From Acidimicrobiia bacterium (GTDB taxonomy: Bacteria > Actinomycetota > Acidimicrobiia > Spongiisociales > SHLN01), in the NCBI GenBank assembly GCA_030623545.1, contig JAUXLW010000077.1, forward strand, positions 1 to 6,280: 6,280 nt of DNA. Reading direction: 5' to 3'. Position 1 is the first letter of the stretch, and each line of letters begins with the position of its first letter. The notes beneath the pieces were generated by a model. That model had not been told where the DNA came from and did no database searches. It was given only the letters and a program-made list of their open reading frames with translations. The position numbers and the translations under genes were made by a program. Of this stretch, positions 4,448-6,280 are shown piece by piece.

Positions 4448-6154
4448 TTACTTTGGGCGGTACCAGTTGGTGATCGGGAGGCGGCGATCCTTACCAAATG
4501 CTTTAGTCGAGATTTTCACGCCGGGAGGAGATTGGCGGCGCTTGTACTCGTTGTGGTCCACCAGCCGGGTCACCCGGTAGACCACGTCAGGATCGTGGCC
4601 TTGTGAAACGATGGAGTCGACCGACTCGTCACCCCCGACATACAGCTCGAGCACGGCGTCGAGGGCGTCGTACTCCGGCAGGGCATCGGAGTCGAGCTGA
4701 TCCGGCCGCAACTCGGCCGAGGGGGGCTTCTCGATAATTACCTGCGGAATAAGCTCCTCTTCACGATTGCGCCACCGGGCAAGGCGGTAAACCCTGGTCT
4801 TGAAGACATCCTTGAGCACTGCAAACCCACCCACCATGTCGCCGTAGAGGGTGGCGTATCCCACTGCCAGCTCTGACTTGTTGCCCGTGGTCAGCACCAT
4901 GGGGCCAAACTTGTTGCTGAGCGCCATCAACACAGCTCCTCTGACCCGAGCCTGGAGGTTCTCCTCGGCCACTCCCGGCACAGTCCCGGCGAATGGCGAC
5001 GCGAGGGCAGTGAGATACGAAGCGAAAACATCGTCGATGGGGATCACATCGAAACGGAACCCGAGCCGCCGCGCCAGTTCAGCAGAATCGTCCACCGAGC
5101 CTGCGGAACTGTAACGAGACGGCATCGAGACTCCCCACACCCGGTCCGGGCCTAACGCGTCCACGGCGATCGTCGCGGTCAGGGCCGAGTCGATGCCGCC
5201 GGAAAGACCGAGCACCACCCCGGGGAACTCGTTCTTGCGAACGTAATCGCGCAGACCGAGCTCCAGCGCTGCATAAATCTCAGCATCTTCGGAAAGCCGC
5301 GGATCCGACTTAGGAGGAGGGGCGGCTTTTTCCGTGCGGAGCTGATGCTCCGGCACCCCCGGCAGGCCGGTCAGGCCGCTGAAGCCCATCTCCACATCCG
5401 CCCAAAACCTGTCCTCCGCAAATTGCCTCGCCTGATAGACAATGCGACCGTCGGAGTCGAGGATCATGCTGGCGCCGTCGAAGACCAACTCATCCTGGCC
5501 CCCGACCAGATTCACATAAATGAGCGGGACTCCGGCTGTCGCCGCCTGATGCTGAAGCAGCTCGATGCGCTCTCGATCCTTGTCAAAGTGGTAGGGCGAG
5601 GCATTGATGTTGATCAGGACCTGGGCTCCCGTCTTCGCCTGGAGGAGAGGAGGCCCATCTTCCACCCAGATGTCCTCGCACACTGAAATACCGAGCGATG
5701 CCTCGCCCAGGCTCCAGACCGGGTTCGGGTCACGGCCGGGAACGAAATAGCGCTCTTCGTCGAACACCCCGAAGTTGGGGAGATGCACCTTGTGGTACAC
5801 GCCCCTCACCTCCCCGTCGTAGAGCAACGCCGCCGCGTTGGCCGCCGACCGGCTAACCGAGTCCTCCAGCGTTGTGCTGGTCACCGGATCGGTTCTATCG
5901 ACAAATCCCAGCACGGTCAGCATCGGACCGGAGGCCGCGGCAATATCGTGCAAGACATCCAGGTTGGCGCTGATGAAGTCGTCACGCAGCAGAAGGTCTT
6001 CCGGAGGATATCCGGTCACAGCTAGCTCGGGCAGAGCGAGAATGTCGGCCCCCTCCTCAGCGGCCCATGCCATGGCCTGCAGTATGCGGTCACGATTGCC
6101 GGCCAGGTCACCGACCACCTGATTTATCTGGGCCCCGGCTATCCGTACAAACAT
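4448..6154 (-). CDS. nadE: Glutamine-dependent NAD+ synthetase
   Basis: This enzyme makes NAD+ from deamido-NAD+, ATP and glutamine, the last step of NAD biosynthesis. The 568-residue protein has two domains. The N-terminal nitrilase-type glutaminase (about 1-260) carries the Glu-Lys-Cys triad: Glu43 in LALPELAVTGYPPEDLL, Lys122 in YHKVHLPN and Cys159 in GISVCEDIW. It releases ammonia from glutamine. The C-terminal synthetase (about 290-568) carries the ATP-pyrophosphatase loop LSGGIDSA (317-324), TTGNKSELAVGYATLYGDM, and the EKPPSAELRPDQLD region with a C-terminal KISTKAFGKDRRLPITNWY. Length and motifs fit the compact bacterial two-domain form rather than the longer mycobacterial type. ATG 6154 is the first start after an in-frame TAA five codons upstream; GAGGG almost touches it. 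All key residues are present, so it should be active. Confidence 0.97.
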   Translation of the reverse strand: MFVRIAGAQINQVVGDLAGNRDRILQAMAWAAEEGADILALPELAVTGYPPEDLLLRDDFISANLDVLHDIAAASGPMLTVLGFVDRTDPVTSTTLEDSVSRSAANAAALLYDGEVRGVYHKVHLPNFGVFDEERYFVPGRDPNPVWSLGEASLGISVCEDIWVEDGPPLLQAKTGAQVLININASPYHFDKDRERIELLQHQAATAGVPLIYVNLVGGQDELVFDGASMILDSDGRIVYQARQFAEDRFWADVEMGFSGLTGLPGVPEHQLRTEKAAPPPKSDPRLSEDAEIYAALELGLRDYVRKNEFPGVVLGLSGGIDSALTATIAVDALGPDRVWGVSMPSRYSSAGSVDDSAELARRLGFRFDVIPIDDVFASYLTALASPFAGTVPGVAEENLQARVRGAVLMALSNKFGPMVLTTGNKSELAVGYATLYGDMVGGFAVLKDVFKTRVYRLARWRNREEELIPQVIIEKPPSAELRPDQLDSDALPEYDALDAVLELYVGGDESVDSIVSQGHDPDVVYRVTRLVDHNEYKRRQSPPGVKISTKAFGKDRRLPITNWYRPK

Positions 6155-6168
6155 GCCCTCAGATTAAG

Positions 6169-6181
6169 CCGGGACCCCCGG
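6169..6181 (-). terminator. Weak stem-loop between the upstream gene and nadE
   Basis: On the minus strand CCGGG-GGT-CCCGG is followed by CTTAATCT. A 5-bp stem with a slightly T-rich tail could be a weak terminator or simply GC-rich spacer. If it does terminate transcription, nadE would need its own promoter, and none is evident in the 54-base gap. Confidence 0.22.
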
Positions 6182-6208
6182 TCGGCCGGCAGCATTGCGG
6201 CGACGTTG

Positions 6209-6280
6209 TTAGAAGGACACGAAGGAGAGCTGGTCGAATGTTGCCAGGTCGTTGGCACCAACACCCATCTCGGACACCGA
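6209..6280 (-). CDS. C-terminus of an unidentified gene entering from the right edge
   Basis: The minus strand is open from the window edge to TAA 6211-6209, giving 23 codons that end in TFDQLSFVSF. The visible tail (SVSEMGVGANDLA, then that end) is too short to assign a family. The composition is coding-like. It runs in the same direction as nadE, 54 bases upstream, so it may share the operon. It could also be a chance open stretch. Confidence 0.5.
   Translation of the reverse strand, partial: SVSEMGVGANDLATFDQLSFVSF

Noticed and set aside
6209..6280. Naming the gene upstream of nadE
   Set aside because: Only 23 C-terminal residues are visible and no family-specific motif could be recognised.

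Overview
The window looks like chromosomal DNA from a moderately high-GC actinobacterium, possibly of the Acidimicrobiia type. That placement is an inference from base composition, GTG/TTG starts, sparse Shine-Dalgarno sequences and the small actinobacterial-type HhH-GPD repair protein; no rRNA or other marker gene is present. There is no sign of phage, insertion sequences, CRISPR or other mobile DNA.

Left part (1-759, minus strand): the first 253 codons of selD (selenophosphate synthetase), running off the left edge. The key point is that its catalytic residue is encoded by an in-frame TGA (715-717) inside the invariant G-(C/U)-G-C-K motif. The gene is therefore a selenocysteine-containing SelD that ordinary ORF calling misses or truncates. 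Just downstream of the TGA lie two directly abutting 7-bp hairpins. The second has the GU-type apical loop and spacing expected of a bacterial SECIS element. This implies that the organism decodes UGA as Sec, although selA, selB and selC are not in the window.

Middle (760-2404, plus strand): a divergent intergenic region carries a good -10 box and three consecutive hairpins, which suggest a structured leader for mgtE, the Mg2+ channel/transporter gene. mgtE itself is interrupted by an in-frame TAA at codon 62. The reading frame is otherwise open across a full-length family member of about 459 codons. A strong 14-bp stem-loop follows the gene.

Right part (2405-6280, minus strand): a run of co-directional genes in the transcription order [unidentified gene C-terminus] - nadE (glutamine-dependent NAD+ synthetase) - HhH-GPD DNA glycosylase-like protein - class IV PLP aminotransferase/lyase - Trp-rich protein of unknown function - terminator-like hairpins. 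Gaps between the last four genes are about 10-90 bases, compatible with one operon. No shared pathway is obvious; NAD+ synthesis and base-excision repair are housekeeping roles. The mgtE and nadE operon ends converge on the 2355-2498 spacer, which is rich in stem-loops.
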